A stretch of DNA of 27,641 nucleotides, taken from assembly GCA_035554115.1 (NCBI GenBank), contig DATMIW010000018.1, forward strand, positions 1-27,641, in the 5' to 3' direction. The notes under the pieces were generated by a model. That model saw only the letters and a list, made by a program, of their open reading frames with translations. It searched no databases and was not told the origin of the DNA. Shown piece by piece: positions 25,216 through 27,641 of the stretch. A program made the position numbers and the translations under genes. The stretch is from CAXTSE01 sp035554115. GTDB taxonomy: Bacteria > Actinomycetota > Actinomycetes > Actinomycetales > Microbacteriaceae. Every line of letters starts with the position of its first letter. Position 1 is the stretch's first letter.

Positions 25216-26076
25216 ATGATCACCGTCATCCTCGGCCTCAGCAGCGCACTGGTCTATGGGGCGGCGGACTTTTTCGGTGGCATCGCATCGACGCGGATCC
25301 CGGCTGTCAAAGTCGTCGCTGGATCGGGCCTCATTGGGCTTCTCGTGCTCATCCCGGCCTCTGCCCTCACGGGCGGCACCTGGTCGAACGAGGTGCTGCT
25401 GTGGGGAGTGCTGAGCGGTATGGCTGGCTCCATGGGGATCCTCACTCTCTATATGGCTCTCGCAATCGGCCCGATGAGCATCCTGTCGCCGTTGACGGCG
25501 GTGATGTCGGCGATCGTGCCCCTGAGCTGGGGACTCATCAACGGCGAACGACTCAGCCTGATCGGCTACGCGGCGCTCGGGATCGCACTGGTCGCCGTGG
25601 TGCTGGTCGGTTTCGTTCCCGAGAAGGGTGCGGTTCGGCCTCGTCTGAGAGGGGTGCTTCTTGCGGTGCTGTCGGGCACCCTGATCGGCACGCTCCTCAT
25701 CCTGCTCGACGCGGCACCCGACGATGCGGGGCTACTGCCACTGACGGTCAATCGGATGACGCACGCGGTCATCCTGTGGACGATCGTCGGCGTGATGGCA
25801 CTTGCAAGCCGTTCACGTCAACCCTCGGAGCGGCCTGCCTGGCGCCGCGTGATCCCGTTAATTGTGGCGGCCGGTCTGGCCGACTCGACGGCGAACATCT
25901 TGATGGTCACGGGGTTCCGGCTAGGAGACCTCAGTGTCGTCGCCGTGTTGACCGCCCTCTATCCCGCGGGCACGATCGCGCTGGCCGCGATTGTGCTGCG
26001 CGAGCGCATTGCGCCGGTGCAGTGGGTCGGGCTCGTCTTGGCTCTCACCGCCGCGGCGTTGCTCGCGCTGAGGTAA
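25216..26076 (+). CDS. DMT superfamily transporter (EamA-type)
   Basis: This is a 286-residue membrane protein with 10 hydrophobic segments in two homologous halves, the EamA/DMT layout. The N-terminal SALVYGAADFFGGIAST and ALAIGPMSILSPLTAVMSAIVPLSWG in the first half correspond to GFRLGDLSVVAVLTALYPAGTIALAAIVLRERIAP in the second, with the usual conserved Pro and Glu-Arg near TM9-10. Members export metabolites such as amino acids or import sugars; no substrate can be assigned. It is monocistronic, divergent from recQ, and ends before a strong bidirectional terminator. Confidence 0.92.
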   Translation: MITVILGLSSALVYGAADFFGGIASTRIPAVKVVAGSGLIGLLVLIPASALTGGTWSNEVLLWGVLSGMAGSMGILTLYMALAIGPMSILSPLTAVMSAIVPLSWGLINGERLSLIGYAALGIALVAVVLVGFVPEKGAVRPRLRGVLLAVLSGTLIGTLLILLDAAPDDAGLLPLTVNRMTHAVILWTIVGVMALASRSRQPSERPAWRRVIPLIVAAGLADSTANILMVTGFRLGDLSVVAVLTALYPAGTIALAAIVLRERIAPVQWVGLVLALTAAALLALR

Positions 26077-26091
26077 ACCCGCCCGCACACG

Positions 26092-26127
26092 ACGAAGGCC
26101 GCACCCCGTAAGGAGTGCGGCCTTCGT
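26092..26127. terminator. Bidirectional intrinsic terminator
   Basis: A perfect 13-bp stem (26092-26104 with 26115-26127; ACGAAGGCCGCAC and complement) surrounds a 10-nt loop between convergent genes. Short T-containing tails follow on both strands. It would end both the transporter and helicase transcripts. Confidence 0.85.
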
Positions 26128-26142
26128 TCATGCTCCAGCGCG

Positions 26143-27641
<1,499 letters not shown>

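Overview
The window reads as chromosomal DNA from a high-GC Gram-positive actinobacterium, most likely of the family Microbacteriaceae. The reasons are the high GC content, frequent GTG starts, tRNA genes without an encoded CCA end, the conserved tilS-hpt-ftsH-fol-DUF3180-PH gene order, and the paired M23 and NlpC/P60 hydrolases. The family placement is inferred from gene content and cannot be proved from the window alone.

Region 1 (1-7361, minus strand) is a long housekeeping operon read right to left: tilS (tRNA-Ile lysidine synthetase), hpt (purine salvage), ftsH (membrane AAA protease), folE-folP-folB-folK (folate synthesis), a DUF3180 membrane protein and two bacterial PH-domain proteins. 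The second PH protein runs off the left edge. From folE onward every junction is a 4-bp ATGA or GTGA overlap. ppa (inorganic pyrophosphatase) is divergent from tilS. Region 2 (7961-10410, minus) holds two translationally coupled, paralogous peptidoglycan hydrolases, one with an M23 and one with an NlpC/P60 catalytic domain. Region 3 (10687-10991, plus) is a tRNA-Glu, tRNA-Asp, tRNA-Phe cluster with two intrinsic terminators.

Region 4 (about 11058-16631) is accessory. A MarR regulator and a 14-TM MFS exporter form a minus-strand pair behind a perfect 16-bp operator palindrome. Two homologous 78-bp repeats with inverted ends bracket this pair. Next is a plus-strand operon of a ribbon-helix-helix regulator, a DUF4097 protein, a DrrA-like ABC ATPase and an ABC-2 permease. 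Its promoter is packed with helically phased GACACCA half-sites.

Region 5 (16651-20644, minus) has an NAD(P)-binding reductase, then a probable catabolic operon: an NtaA/SnaA/DszA-type flavin monooxygenase, a small probable cupin and an APC permease, with a promoter and a strong 5' leader hairpin. Substrate unknown. Region 6 (20817-27641) holds a tiny lysine-rich protein, an acyl-CoA oxidase, RecQ, an EamA-type transporter, and a DEAD-box RNA helicase with an Arg/Asp-rich repeat N-terminus that runs off the right edge.

The least ordinary signals are the phased operator array at 13333-13391, the repeat-bracketed MarR/MFS cassette, the monooxygenase/cupin/permease operon with its leader hairpin, and a dispersed short repeat that has entered coding frames in tilS, recQ and a PH-domain gene. 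I saw no CRISPR array, insertion sequence, prophage or recognised defence system.
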